Notes: generated by a model not told the origin, from the letters alone. Shown: positions 1-10,518, numbered from the stretch's first letter. The stretch is DNA of 64,000 nucleotides from Craspedostauros australis (GCA_026770025.1 JAMXDE010000019.1:682001-746000); one strand, 5' to 3'. Numbers and translations: made by a program.

Positions 1-769
1 TCTCCGCGAGAACGTTCCACGCTGCGTGTGCGTCTCCTTTGGGGTAGTCGTCGGAGATGCATTGGTTGATGTACTGGATAGCCTGCTTGCCCTTTCCTTT
101 CTCTGCATCCATCATGAGGATCAGATCGCTGAAGCAGTCGCATCCCAGCTCGTAGATCTCCTCCATCGCTTCCTTGGCTTCATCGGCGGCTGCCGCGATC
201 TCACTCACTGTTGGTACCTTGGTCTTGCCCAACATCACGTCTTTCGTCTTCTGTGCACGAGCGTATGCCTTCGCTTGGGACTCCCATGCGCTGTAGTCTT
301 CCTGTTCACCGCTGAACATTGGCGCCTTGATGCGTCGCTTGTTCATGTTGGCTGATGTCGCCATGTTGGTTCGTTGTTTCGTCGTTGGTGCGCTCGCGCC
401 CTTGATTTCCGTCGGTTTCTGTGTTGTCACTTTTTCGATTTTCGCCTGTTGTTGCGCGGAGATTGTTTTCGTCACAAATTCTCCTCCTGGTGGTGTCTCA
501 CTTTTCCCACTCTGTTTGGCTGTGCGAATGCTCTTCGTCACACCAGTCTCCTCTTACTTGATCGCCTCGGGAATCCTCTTCTCCTTACGATGTTGTCTTG
601 CAGACTGTTCCTCTTTGGTCTCGTTGATCGCGCTTGCGTCTGCGCCTGATAGGACAGTAGCCGCGGCTGCTTCCTTCTCTTGTCGTGGTGGAGTCTCACT
701 CGCACCTTCTTCTCTCTTGATAGTCAGATTGGACAGAGGGATGTCTTTCAATTCCTCTTCCTCGCTCAT
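1..769 (-). pseudogene. Copia Gag N-terminus, element A, with nonsense codon
   Basis: The reading frame starts at the ATG at 769-767 (MSEEEELKDIPLSN), exactly as in elements B, F and I. After 71 codons a TAA at 556-554 replaces the CAA glutamine codon present in B, F and I. Beyond it the same frame stays open to the window edge and encodes the Gag core seen in the relatives. This is one C-to-T nonsense change in an otherwise preserved frame. In the intact relatives the protein is the capsid/nucleocapsid part of a Gag-Pol polyprotein. Confidence 0.85.
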
Positions 770-839
770 TCAGCCTGCTGCTCTTGAATGATGTTGATCT
801 TCCTCGCACGATCCGATCCGCGGGCTCGCCCTGATCTAT

Positions 840-851
840 CGTTTATAAACG
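840..851 (-). promoter_or_regulatory. CGTTTATAAACG palindrome abutting 5' LTR of element A
   Basis: A perfect 12-bp palindrome starts at the first base after the LTR, where the minus-strand primer-binding site is expected. The same sequence is found in B, F and I. It does not begin with TGG, as a site complementary to a tRNA 3'-CCA end would. Confidence 0.6.
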
Positions 852-1652
852 TGTTGGCAAGTTCCGCTCACGGTAACCTACGAACGTGGAAGATGGTGTT
901 GGTTGATAGTCGTCTGTTTGCTATTTCATTACGTTGGCACTCCGATACTCTTGGTGTCCGTTTGTTCTCTTGCCCGATGCTCTGGGCGCTTCAATCTGTT
1001 TCGTAGATTCGGTCTCTGACTATGAGTCGGTATGCGAGATCCTCTCTCGCTCCTCTCTGTACTCTCTCTCTCTCTCTCTCAACATCGTGTACTCGTGCTA
1101 CACGATATTCCGTGTTCAATGCGTGCTCCGCATTTGACACTCTGTTCATTCAATACTGGCTTTTACTCCATGAGTACTTACCATTTGAAGTTCACCTTCA
1201 GTATTCATGATGCTGATGCCCTCTTCAGTCATCGGATCTTTGCCTCCTGCTCTGACTTGGAGACAGCTGTCGACGTGGTGACATGTTGACATCCTGTCGA
1301 CGTCAGTGGGCGTCCTTCTGCTCTCCAGATGTCACGTTCCATTGATGATGCAGTAGTCTGTCAGATGATATCGTCATCTGAGGTTTAGTTGGGAAGTACC
1401 TTGAGATTCTCTTGGTACCATTGATGCATGGACGGACGATCTTCTGATTTTCTCAGAAATCGTTATTTGCAAATTTCCTCCAGAAATCTTGCCCCTTTTC
1501 GTGTGTTCCATTTCCCCTGTAATTCTGACGAATCACAGCATACTATCGACACGAGTATAGTTATACCGTTCAAGTGTGTATGAGAGAATAACAGGTGAAC
1601 GATGCACATATACACGTACATCTTGACGTATACTCACATGTACATCTCGACA
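852..1652 (-). repeat. LTR, 5' LTR of element A (first of three in array)
   Basis: 801 bp. On the plus strand it begins TGTTGGCAAGTT and ends ATCTCGACA, so the sense-strand LTR runs TGTCGAGATG...TTGCCAACA with the usual TG/CA ends. It contains a CT microsatellite near 1060, a TCAGATGA-5 nt-TCATCTGA hairpin near 1358, and two CTGTCGACGT direct repeats near 1266-1300. At diagnostic sites its left part differs from the next two LTRs, while its right end matches the second LTR. Confidence 0.93.
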
Positions 1653-1708
1653 GTTGTGGAGGCTGCAAGGATGTGTTGCACTTCTGGCAGTGTGCAGGGG
1701 AGGTGCCA
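1653..1708. repeat. 56-bp inter-LTR spacer, copy 1
   Basis: A 56-bp stretch between LTRs 1 and 2, starting GTTGTGGAGG and ending GGAGGTGCCA. It is identical to 2511-2566. It is not LTR sequence and I do not recognise it; it is probably the original host DNA between two neighbouring insertions. Confidence 0.9.
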
Positions 1709-2510
1709 TGTTGGCAAGTTCCGCTCACGGTAACCTACGAACGTGGAAGATGGTGTTGGTTGATAGTCGTCTGTTTGCTATTTCATTACGTTGGCACTCC
1801 GATACTCTCGGCGTCCGTTCGTTCTCTTGCCCAATGCTTTTGGCGCTTCAATCTGTTTTGTAGATTCAGTCTCCGACTATGAGTCGGTACGCGAGATCCT
1901 CTCTCGCTCTCTCTGTATTCTCTCTCTCTCTCTCTCTCAACATCGTGTACTCGTGCTACACGATATTCCGTGTTCAATGCGTGCTCCGCATTTGACACTC
2001 TGTTCATTCAATACTGGCTTTTACTCCATGAGTACTTACCATTTGAAGTTCACCTTCAGTATTCATGATGCTGATGCCCTCTTCAGTCATCGGATCTTCG
2101 CCTCCTGCTCTGACTTGGAGACAGCTGTCGACGTGGTGACATGTTGACATCCTGTCGACGTCAGTGGGCGTCCTTCTGCTCTCCAGATGTCACGTTCCAT
2201 TGATGATGCAGTAGTCTGTCAGATGATATCGTCATCTGAGGTTTAGTTGGGAAGTACCTTGAGATTCTCTTGGTACCATTGATGCATGGACGGACGATCT
2301 TCTGATTTTCTCAGAAATCGTTATTTGCAAATTTCCTCCAGAAATCTTGCCCCTTTTCGTGTGTTCCATTTCCCCTGTAATTCTGACGAATCACAGCATA
2401 CTATCGACACGAGTATAGTTATACCGTTCAAGTGTGTATGAGAGAATAACAGGTGAACGATGCACATATACACGTACATCTTGACGTATACTCACATGTA
2501 CATCTCGACA
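1709..2510 (-). repeat. LTR, middle copy of array (hybrid)
   Basis: 802 bp with the same ends as the neighbouring LTRs. Its left part carries the variants of the third LTR (for example CTCGGCGTCCGTTCG). Its right end carries those of the first LTR (AATAACAGGTG, TTGACGTATA). It has no internal element on either side, only the 56-bp spacers. This is the pattern expected of the recombinant LTR from an unequal crossover. Confidence 0.9.
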
Positions 2511-2566
2511 GTTGTGGAGGCTGCAAGGATGTGTTGCACTTCTGGCAGTGTGCAGGGGAGGTGCCA
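2511..2566. repeat. 56-bp inter-LTR spacer, copy 2
   Basis: Identical to 1653-1708. Together with the LTR it forms an 858-bp tandem unit (LTR plus spacer) present twice before the third LTR. Confidence 0.9.
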
Positions 2567-3367
2567 TGTTGGCAAGTTCCGCTCACGGTAACCTACGAAC
2601 GTGGAAGATGGTGTTGGTTGATAGTCGTCTGTTTGCTATTTCATTACGTTGGCACTCCGATACTCTCGGCGTCCGTTCGTTCTCTTGCCCAATGCTTTTG
2701 GCGCTTCAATCTGTTTTGTAGATTCAGTCTCCGACTATGAGTCGGTACGCGAGATCCTCTCTCGCTCCTCTCTGTACTCTCTCTCTCTCTCTCTCAACAT
2801 CGTGTACTCGTGCTACACGATATTCCGTGTTCAATGCGTGCTCCGCATTTGACACTCTGTTCATTCAATACTGGCTTTTACTCCATGAGTACTTACCATT
2901 TGAAGTTCACCTTCAGTATTCATGATGCTGATGCCCTCTTCAGTCATCGGATCTTTGCCTCCTGCTCTGACTTGGAGACAGCTGTCGACGTGGTGACATG
3001 TTGACATCCTGTCGACGTCAGTGGGCGTCCTTCTGCTCTCCAGATGTCACGTTCCATTGATGATGCAGTAGTCTGTCAGATGATATCGTCATCTGAGGTT
3101 TAGTTGGGAAGTACCTTGAGATTCTCTTGGTACCATTGATGCATGGACGGACGATCTTCTGATTTTCTCAGAAATCGTTATTTGCAAATTTCCTTCAGAA
3201 ATCTTGCCCCTTTTTGTGTGTTCCATTTCCCCTGTAATTCTGACGAATCACAGCATACTATCGACACGAGTATAGTTATACCGTTCAAGTGTGTATGAGA
3301 GAATAGCGGGTGAACGATGCACATATACACGTACATCTTGACATATACTCACATGTACATCTCGACA
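2567..3367 (-). repeat. LTR, 3' LTR of element B
   Basis: 801 bp. In the sense direction it follows a purine tract. Its ends are TGTCGAGATG and TTGCCAACA (sense). It differs from the 5' LTR at 9722-10518 in more than 20 positions, for example across the CT microsatellite and the 70 bp beyond it. Confidence 0.93.
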
Positions 3368-3387
3368 CCCTTCCTGTGTGCATTCGG

Positions 3388-6300
3388 TCATTCGAATGTT
3401 CTCGATGTGTCAAGGTACGACTTCTCATGTTCGCGTTGTAAATCGGCCTTGATGTTCTTGGTGAATCCGTCGCTTGTGTTCTGCTCGGATTTAACAAAAA
3501 TGATTTCGATGGTTTTGTTGATTACAATGTTCCTCACGTAGTGATGACGCACGTCAATGTGCCGCAATTGTTGGGATGTTGATGGGTTCTTGGCAATGAA
3601 GATCGCTCTGATGTTGTCCACACGGACCTTGATCGGTGTCTTCACTGGGATGCCCACACTTTCGAGTAGCTGCACAACGAAGAAGATCTCTTTTGCCGCT
3701 TTGGAAAGGGCAACGTATTCTGCTTTGGATGAGCTGAGTGTGACGGCCTTCTGTGCCTTGGATCGCCAAAGGATTGGTACCTTGCACAGGTATAGGATGA
3801 ATCCCCCTACGCTGATTCTCGTGTTCTTGTCTCCTGCATATTCGCTATCGCAGAAGAGCTCCATGTCCCAGCCGTCGTCGTCTGGATGTGCTGGATGGAT
3901 TTTCAATCCATAGTCCTTCGTATCGATCACATACTTTATGATCCGATACATCTCCTTCATTGCGGCCTTGGTGGGCCCGATCAATACCTTGGAGAGTTCC
4001 CTCACAGGGTTCGCGATATCTGGTCGCGAGTGCTTGATGAGGAAGAGTAGCATACCGACGCCTCGGCGGTATTCGGCATGTTCTTCTGGTCCGACCTTCT
4101 GTAGTCCGTTGTCTTTGGATGGTCGTACAATGATTTGACCCGGGGTTCCTGGTGTCCCATAGCGTTGCATCTTCTCAACTTTGGTTCTGAACTCTTCGAT
4201 GAGGTGTCGGATGAGATGTGGTTGACGTAATGTCGCTCTAGTCTTGTCGTGGTTCAGTTCGATTTTGCAGCTGAGGTAGTCTCCGAGTCCGCGCTCGATT
4301 GTCACTTTGAATTTGCTGCCTTGGATGTCCTTCAGGAATGTCTCCAGTGCCTTGGAGTCTCCGCAACAGAAGCAATCGTCCACGTAGATGGCCACGATCA
4401 TGCTTCCTTCGTTCGTCTTCCTGTAGAACAGGCACGGGTCTGCTGCGCTCTGTTCGAAGTTGATATTCTTGAGGGTCGATACCAACATCTTGAACCACTG
4501 CCTGGCGCTCTGCACAAGTCCGTAGATTGGCTTGTGTAGGGTCAGGGCTTCGTCTGGTTGATGATCCATCCCGTTGGGACAGTTCATGTAGATCTCCTCG
4601 TCGAGGTCTCCATGTAGGAATGCCGTTACGACATCGACGAGTGCGCAGTCCATCTTCTTGATTAGCATGATCACCATCATGACCCGATAGGTCACGTCAT
4701 GGATGACGGGTGAGTAATGCTCTTGGAAGTCTACTCCTGCGACTTGTGAATAGCCACATGCAACGAGTCGTGCTCGATGTGTGCCGTCACGCTTCAGCTT
4801 GAAGACCCATTTGCACTTGCAGCATCTGCAGCTGCGTGGGATGGCGTCTCGTTTGATCTTGCTATACACCTTGCGTGTATCCATGGAGTCGAACTCCTTC
4901 TTGATGGCTGCTCGATATCCCTTCCGGTGGATAGGATCTGGGTGATTGAAGGCTCTGTCGAACGTTGTAGGTTCGATGTGCTTCTCTGGTTCCTTGTTCT
5001 CGTCCTGCATCGACAGTCCGATGTCGATCGCTGGTGATTTGGTAATGATTGCATTCATCCCGTACAGTCCTGTTGTGCTATGATGAGTGATCTCGATCTC
5101 TTCATCTTCGTCTTCGATTTCCTCGTCATCTGTAGTTTCGTTGTTGGAATCGTCGATCATCTCGTCGCTGAGTTCGTCGCTCGCCTCATTGGACGATGGA
5201 TCGCTCTCATAGCCTTCTTCCTTTCGACCTGGTTTGTTGAAGTCTGCGAGCTCACGCAGAGCTCTGGGAATGCTCTTCCCTGCAGTTGACTTGGGATTAG
5301 CTTCTCCCTTCCTGCCTCGTGCTTTGTGACGTCGGATCCTCTCCTTTCTGGCTATGTCATGCTTGCTTGGTTTGCTTGGTGGAGATCTGGATGGTGTGTG
5401 ATGTGTAGACCTCGCTGGTGTGTTCGGAGGAGTGACGTCTGTGTCATCGTCGGCTTCTTTGCCGGATGGTAGGATTTCGTCATCCTCATGATTGGATTCG
5501 CTCCGATCTTCCTCGGTATTTCGGATTACTTGAGTCACTACTCCGTCGTCCTCATTATCCTTATCATCGCTGTCTGATAGGATATAGTACCTGTTGCTAT
5601 CAGCCAAAGATACTCTCTTCGCTTCCGATGTTTGACGCGTTGTCGTCCTTGGCGTTGCTCCCTTCCGTCTAATGGTTGTGAAGCCGTCTGCGTCCGTTGT
5701 TTCTGTTTCGTTGGATATGTTCGGTGCTGGTGCCCAGCCACGGAACTGTCCGTATGATTGGTTGAGCCACTTGATGTCCCGTGAGCAGATGAGTGACTTG
5801 GTTGACGGTCTGTACATGTTGTAGACCCCTGATGCATGTTGATGTGCATATCCGATGAACACCATCTCTTCTCCTCTATTCTTGAGTTTGGCGGTAATCC
5901 CGCCGTAGGTAGTCTTCACAACACCCACCTCTCCAAATGTGCGGTGCGCGTCCGCGTATGGTGGATCGTTGCCAAAGAATTGTCGATGTGGTGACTCTTT
6001 CTGGTTCTTCGCTACGGTGATGTTGGCGATGGCGGTGGCAGTGCTAGCAGCTGCTGCCCACAGGCCATGCCTATATTCTTCGTCGAGCTGTGCTCCGTTA
6101 AGCATGGAGCGGATCTTGGTGTAGAGGTACGCGAACTTGCGTTCCACTCTACCGTTCTGTTGCGGCGTGTTCGATGCCGTGTATTCGAATTTCACGTTGA
6201 GTCCTGCATCGATGAGAATATCCTCCGTGGATTTGTTCTCTCCACTGTTGTCACCTCGGAAGATGATCTGTTGGTCACCAGTCTGTGACTTGATCGTTTG

Positions 6301-9300
6301 AACGAATCGTTTGATGTACCCTGGTTGATCACTCTTGTTCTTGAGAAAGAAACTCCAGCAGTGATCCGTGCAGTCGTCCACGATCAGGGTCCAGTAGCGT
6401 TTATCTCTGAAGCTTATGTGTTTAGTGTAACTAATGTCAATGAAGAGCCGTTCGCCACGGCGAGTTGCTCTCGGAATGGTTGTCTTCGGAATATTCTTCA
6501 CTCTTGCGTTCGCGACCGCGCAGTCGCGACACACCGGCATCTCGCCGATGATTTTCCATCCGTATTGAGCGGCTGTCCGCTTCATGATCTCGAGTGGCGC
6601 GTGGCCAAGAATTCGGTGCAGGTTCACCGCGCTGATCTCCTTGGATGGATTCTTGACGATGACTGTGCAAGCCTTGTCGTCGTCTGTTGGCATGATGGGA
6701 TGCATCTGCACTCCCGTGATGAATCCGTTGGATGTGGGGAAGACTCGATCGAACACGATCTTCGTTACGGATCCGTTGATGATGTCCATCAGAATGCCGT
6801 TGTTACCAAGCTGGTAACCGTTGTACAGAGCCTTGTTCGTGGAGAAAAGGTTCACCGCCATCTTGGGTGTGTACTTCACGTCATCGAGCCGGATGACGTG
6901 GCCAGTGTTGTCTTGCTGCTTGACCTTCAAGCGAATGGATCCCATCTTGGGAGAGTCCAGCTTCGTGCTGTCTCCCACTTGGACGAAGGACTTGATGTGC
7001 CGCACGTTGAAGAGAGCGGCATCCGAGTTGACGATGTGACACGAAGCTCCGCTATCGGCAAGCCAGGTGTCCTTGTTGACCTTGTCCTTGTACTTGGTGC
7101 TCAGCTTGTGGAGTTGCTCCACAGCTGCCGCAGCTATTTCGTCGTCGAAGCTGCCGTCGTCGTCGTCTTCGTGAACTCCATCTTCGTTGTATGGAGGATG
7201 ATGGTCTCCGTCATCCATGTCATCGGGTAGTTGCGCGTAGTCCGATGGAATCGTGTTGCTTTGATGAGATCCTGTGACTGGATCATATGGGTGGACGCGT
7301 GGACGCTCGCGTAAGAGTACGCGCATACATCCTCCAAGGATGTAATGAAGATCCGTCTCTGGGATCGTCTCTGTCTCGGCTGCTTCCAGTAAGCGATTGA
7401 TCACAACCGAATTGGCGAGAATCTCTTCGATCAATCTGAAGTTCTTGGATAGGATGGATCCCATCATGTTAACCCATATCGGTCTGAGTACTCCTCGTTC
7501 GACTCCTGGGAACAGGCTCACTCCTGCTTCCATCACTGCATCGAAGATGAGTTGCTTCTGGATCACCAATGCTGTCTCTGTCGCATATGGGACGGTATCA
7601 TGACGATGGAGGTAGTTGAACCTGTTGGGATCTTCGATTGGTGGGAAGTCGATATTCCCTGGATAGACGACACGCTCGTTTGGATTGAAGCTGTCGTCTG
7701 GATGATTGTCGTCTTCGGATTCGTCGCTGTCATCCTTGTCGAAGATGCCCGATCTGTTGTTCCCCGCTGCTGGAGGAGGAGGCGCCGCGGCGCGGCGCGT
7801 TTCGCCTTGATTGATGAAGGTTCCCGTTCTCTCGTGTCTCCCAGCTTGAGGAGGAGACAACTCGTCGCGGTTCGCCTCGTCGTCTTCATCTGAGCCGTCC
7901 TCGTCGGCGTCGTTGTCATCGCTCATGGCCTCTTCGATGTGGCTATCGTTGGCCTCGTCCATCTCAGCTTCGTCGCCGTATGGACCGATCAGGTCGTGCG
8001 CGTTGAAGCAGCACTTGTAGCTCACTTCGCGTCTTGGATCCACCTCGTGGATGATTGGCTCCTCACTGAGCCACTCCGGGATGATCTCATCATCCTGCAC
8101 TTCGTTGTCACTCCCGACGTACTCGAAGTTATCGAAGAAGGAGTCTTCGATGTAGTCGTCGGACACCAACATGCAGAGCGGCATGTCCTTTGCTGAGAGT
8201 ACCATCTCGTGTCCGCTCTTGTCGTGTCCTTCCGTAGCTGTGTTGGCCTGCTCGTCGGCCTTCTTCTTCTCGTTGAACTTCTTCTTTCGGCACTCTGCCT
8301 CGCGGTGTCCGAAGATGCCGCAGTAGTTGCATTTGCCCTTGAAGCCGCTTCCTTTGTTGCGATTGTTGTTGCGCTTTCCGTTCATCTTGTTGTTGTTGTT
8401 GTTGTTTTTCTTGTTGTTCGATTTCTTGCGTTCTGGGCAATTGGCGGATCTATGGCCATACACGCCATAGTTGTGACAAGTACCCTTGAAGTTACCGGTG
8501 ATTGCGAAGCCGGTATCGTTGCTCTTCGTGTTGCTGTCTTGGAAGTCGTCAACGTATGCTTTGCTTCCTCTGTGCGTAGCGTATGCAGTGCGGAGTACTC
8601 CTCTGATCGTGTTGATGGTGACCAGCTCTGGATTGAACGTGAGTTGGTGTTGGAAGTTCACGATGTGAGTTCTGTATTCGTTGCTCACCGTGCTGAGGAT
8701 TTGCATGATCATTTCCTCGTCCGAGATCTCATACTTGACATCGTGGAGACGCGATTGTAGACTCTCGAGTTGCATGATGTAGGTGTCGGGGTCAGTGTCT
8801 CTCTTCATCTTTTCGTTGTTGAATTGGCGCTTGAGTTTCATCTTCGTCACCGCATCGGATGGTCGGAACTTCTCCGCGAGAACGTTCCACGCTGCATGTG
8901 CGTCTCCTTTGGGGTAGTCGTCAGAGATGCATTGGTTGATGTACTGGATGGCCTGCTTGCCTTTTCCTTTCTCTGCATCCATCATAAGGATCAGATCACT
9001 GAAGCAGTCGCATCCCAGCTCGTAGATCTCCTCCATCGCTTCCTTGGCTTCATCGGCGGCTGCCGCGATCTCGCTCACTGTTGGTACCTTGGTCTTGCCC
9101 AACATCACGTCTTTCGTCTTCTGTGCACGAGCGTATGCCTTCGCTTGGGACTCCCATGCGCTGTAGTCTTCCTGTTCACCGCTGAACATTGGCGCCTTGA
9201 TGCGTCGCTTGTTCATGTTGGCTGATGTCGCCATGTTGGTTCGTTGTTTCGTCGTTGGTGCGCTCGCGCCCTTGATTTCCGTCGGTTTCTGTGTTGCCGA

Positions 9301-9639
9301 TTCTTCGAATTTCGCCTGTTGTTGCGCGGAGATTGTTTTCGTCACAAATTCTCCTCCTGGTGGTGTCTCACTTTTCCCACTCTGTTTGGCTGTGCGAATG
9401 CTCTTCGTCACACCAGTCTCCTCTTGTTTGATCGCCTCGGGAATCCTCTTCTCCTTACGATGTAGTCTTGCAGACCGTTCCTCTTTGGTCTCGTCGATCG
9501 CGCTTGCGTCTGCGCCTGATAGGACAGTAGCCGCGGCTGCTTCCTTCTCTTCTCGAGGTGGAGTCTCACTCGCACCTTCTTCTCTCTTGATAGTCAGATT
9601 GGACAGAGGGATGTCTTTCAATTCCTCTTCCTCGCTCAT
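3388..9639 (-). CDS. Copia Gag-Pol polyprotein, intact (2083 aa)
   Basis: One frame from ATG 9639 (MSEEEELK) encodes all functions needed to copy and integrate the element. The N-terminal ~340 residues are a Gag capsid-like region. Zinc knuckles lie at ~388 (CHNYGVYGHRSANC, with the second Cys replaced by Tyr) and ~437 (CNYCGIFGHREAEC, intact). An acidic linker and a helical segment (~690-780) follow. The protease has DSGAS (~862). The integrase has an HHCC finger (~1008) and D1068, D1130, E1166, the last two 35 residues apart. The reverse transcriptase has YVDD (~1752), and RNase H has FCDSEYAGD (~1931). No stop or frameshift is present. At 2083 aa it is longer than typical Copia polyproteins (~1300-1500), because of the acidic and helical insert before the protease. 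An antisense frame over the integrase is only a codon shadow. Confidence 0.93.
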   Translation of the reverse strand: MSEEEELKDIPLSNLTIKREEGASETPPREEKEAAAATVLSGADASAIDETKEERSARLHRKEKRIPEAIKQEETGVTKSIRTAKQSGKSETPPGGEFVTKTISAQQQAKFEESATQKPTEIKGASAPTTKQRTNMATSANMNKRRIKAPMFSGEQEDYSAWESQAKAYARAQKTKDVMLGKTKVPTVSEIAAAADEAKEAMEEIYELGCDCFSDLILMMDAEKGKGKQAIQYINQCISDDYPKGDAHAAWNVLAEKFRPSDAVTKMKLKRQFNNEKMKRDTDPDTYIMQLESLQSRLHDVKYEISDEEMIMQILSTVSNEYRTHIVNFQHQLTFNPELVTINTIRGVLRTAYATHRGSKAYVDDFQDSNTKSNDTGFAITGNFKGTCHNYGVYGHRSANCPERKKSNNKKNNNNNNKMNGKRNNNRNKGSGFKGKCNYCGIFGHREAECRKKKFNEKKKADEQANTATEGHDKSGHEMVLSAKDMPLCMLVSDDYIEDSFFDNFEYVGSDNEVQDDEIIPEWLSEEPIIHEVDPRREVSYKCCFNAHDLIGPYGDEAEMDEANDSHIEEAMSDDNDADEDGSDEDDEANRDELSPPQAGRHERTGTFINQGETRRAAAPPPPAAGNNRSGIFDKDDSDESEDDNHPDDSFNPNERVVYPGNIDFPPIEDPNRFNYLHRHDTVPYATETALVIQKQLIFDAVMEAGVSLFPGVERGVLRPIWVNMMGSILSKNFRLIEEILANSVVINRLLEAAETETIPETDLHYILGGCMRVLLRERPRVHPYDPVTGSHQSNTIPSDYAQLPDDMDDGDHHPPYNEDGVHEDDDDGSFDDEIAAAAVEQLHKLSTKYKDKVNKDTWLADSGASCHIVNSDAALFNVRHIKSFVQVGDSTKLDSPKMGSIRLKVKQQDNTGHVIRLDDVKYTPKMAVNLFSTNKALYNGYQLGNNGILMDIINGSVTKIVFDRVFPTSNGFITGVQMHPIMPTDDDKACTVIVKNPSKEISAVNLHRILGHAPLEIMKRTAAQYGWKIIGEMPVCRDCAVANARVKNIPKTTIPRATRRGERLFIDISYTKHISFRDKRYWTLIVDDCTDHCWSFFLKNKSDQPGYIKRFVQTIKSQTGDQQIIFRGDNSGENKSTEDILIDAGLNVKFEYTASNTPQQNGRVERKFAYLYTKIRSMLNGAQLDEEYRHGLWAAAASTATAIANITVAKNQKESPHRQFFGNDPPYADAHRTFGEVGVVKTTYGGITAKLKNRGEEMVFIGYAHQHASGVYNMYRPSTKSLICSRDIKWLNQSYGQFRGWAPAPNISNETETTDADGFTTIRRKGATPRTTTRQTSEAKRVSLADSNRYYILSDSDDKDNEDDGVVTQVIRNTEEDRSESNHEDDEILPSGKEADDDTDVTPPNTPARSTHHTPSRSPPSKPSKHDIARKERIRRHKARGRKGEANPKSTAGKSIPRALRELADFNKPGRKEEGYESDPSSNEASDELSDEMIDDSNNETTDDEEIEDEDEEIEITHHSTTGLYGMNAIITKSPAIDIGLSMQDENKEPEKHIEPTTFDRAFNHPDPIHRKGYRAAIKKEFDSMDTRKVYSKIKRDAIPRSCRCCKCKWVFKLKRDGTHRARLVACGYSQVAGVDFQEHYSPVIHDVTYRVMMVIMLIKKMDCALVDVVTAFLHGDLDEEIYMNCPNGMDHQPDEALTLHKPIYGLVQSARQWFKMLVSTLKNINFEQSAADPCLFYRKTNEGSMIVAIYVDDCFCCGDSKALETFLKDIQGSKFKVTIERGLGDYLSCKIELNHDKTRATLRQPHLIRHLIEEFRTKVEKMQRYGTPGTPGQIIVRPSKDNGLQKVGPEEHAEYRRGVGMLLFLIKHSRPDIANPVRELSKVLIGPTKAAMKEMYRIIKYVIDTKDYGLKIHPAHPDDDGWDMELFCDSEYAGDKNTRISVGGFILYLCKVPILWRSKAQKAVTLSSSKAEYVALSKAAKEIFFVVQLLESVGIPVKTPIKVRVDNIRAIFIAKNPSTSQQLRHIDVRHHYVRNIVINKTIEIIFVKSEQNTSDGFTKNIKADLQREHEKSYLDTSRTFE

Positions 9640-9709
9640 TCAGCCTGCTGCTCTTGAATGATGTTGGTCTTCCTCGCACGATACGATTAGCGGGCTCGCC
9701 CTGATCTAT

Positions 9710-9721
9710 CGTTTATAAACG
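9710..9721 (-). promoter_or_regulatory. CGTTTATAAACG palindrome abutting 5' LTR of B
   Basis: A perfect 12-bp inverted repeat with no spacer to the LTR, at the expected primer-binding-site position. It is followed in sense by ATAGATCAGGGCGAGCCCGC, which is conserved in A, F and I. Confidence 0.6.
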
Positions 9722-10518
9722 TGTTGGCAAGTTCCGCTCACGGTAACCTACGAACGTGGAAGATGGTGTTGGTTGATAGTCGTCTGTTTGCTATTTCATT
9801 ACGTTGGCACTCCGATACTCTCGGTGTCCGTTTGTTCTCTTGCCCGATGCTCTGGGCGCTTCAATCTGTTTCGTAGATTCGGTCTCCGACTATGAGTCGG
9901 TATGCGAGATCCTCTCTCGCTCTTCTCTGTATTCTCTCTCTCTCTCAACATCGTGCGCTCATGCTGCACGACACTCCGTGTTCGATGCGTACTCCGCATT
10001 CGACACTCCGTTCATTCAGTACTGGTTTCTACTCCATGAGTACTTACCATTTGAAGTTCACCTTCAGTATCCATGATGCTGATGCCCTCTTCAGTCATCG
10101 GATCTTTGCCTCCTGCTCTGACTTGGAGACAGCTGTTGACGTGGTGACATGATGACATCCTGTCGACGTCAGTGGGCGTCCTTCTGCTCTCCAGATGTCA
10201 CGTTCCATTGGTGATGCAGTAGTCTGTCAGATGATATTGTCATCTGAGGTTTAGTTGGGAAGTACCTCGAGATTCTCTTGGTACCATTGATGCGTGGACG
10301 GATGATCTTCTGATTCTCTCAGAAATCGTTATTTGCAAATTTCCTCCAGAAATCTTGCCCCTTTTCGTGTGTTCCATTTCCCCTGTAATTCTGACAAATC
10401 ACAGTATACTATCGACACGAGTATAGTTATACCGTCCAAGTGCGTATGAGAGAATAACGGGTGAGCGATGCACATATACACGTACATCTTGACATATACT
10501 CACATGTACATCTCGACA
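9722..10518 (-). repeat. LTR, 5' LTR of element B
   Basis: 797 bp with the family B termini. It abuts gag sequence of element C at 10519, after the codons for YEQRTAP. Transcription of B would start in this LTR. In sense it has a TATAACTATA stretch about 70-80 bp from its start and a TGACGT motif. Confidence 0.93.

Larger units (their letters stand above)
1..1652 (-). mobile_element. Copia element A (family B), 5' end only, cut by window edge
   Basis: The element reads leftward. What is present is its 5' LTR (852-1652), the short leader and the first ~256 codons of gag. It aligns base for base with element B (position 1 corresponds to 8871) with no indel, so it is a close relative. The rest lies outside the window, so its 3' LTR and target duplication cannot be seen. 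The bases following its LTR on the right are GTTGTG. Confidence 0.9.
2567..10518 (-). mobile_element. Copia element B, complete with intact Gag-Pol frame
   Basis: 3' LTR 2567-3367, purine tract just inside it (sense AGGAAGGG, plus strand 3368-3375), Gag-Pol 3388-9639, leader, palindrome 9710-9721, 5' LTR 9722-10518. The two LTRs differ at many sites, and their outer flanks (GTGCCA on the left, GGCGCA on the right) do not form a target duplication. The coding frame is unbroken nonetheless. The right LTR lies in the gag of element C; the left one adjoins unrelated DNA. The two ends therefore probably come from different insertions joined by recombination. Confidence 0.9.

Noticed and set aside
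852-3367. Three LTRs as three separate solo insertions
   Set aside because: Identical 56-bp spacers and the hybrid middle LTR fit a tandem duplication far better than three independent events.
6298-7230. 310-codon plus-strand frame opposite B's protease/integrase, repeated in F
   Set aside because: It is the antisense shadow of a well-conserved Pol frame, with no recognisable domain; it recurs only because the sense sequence is conserved.
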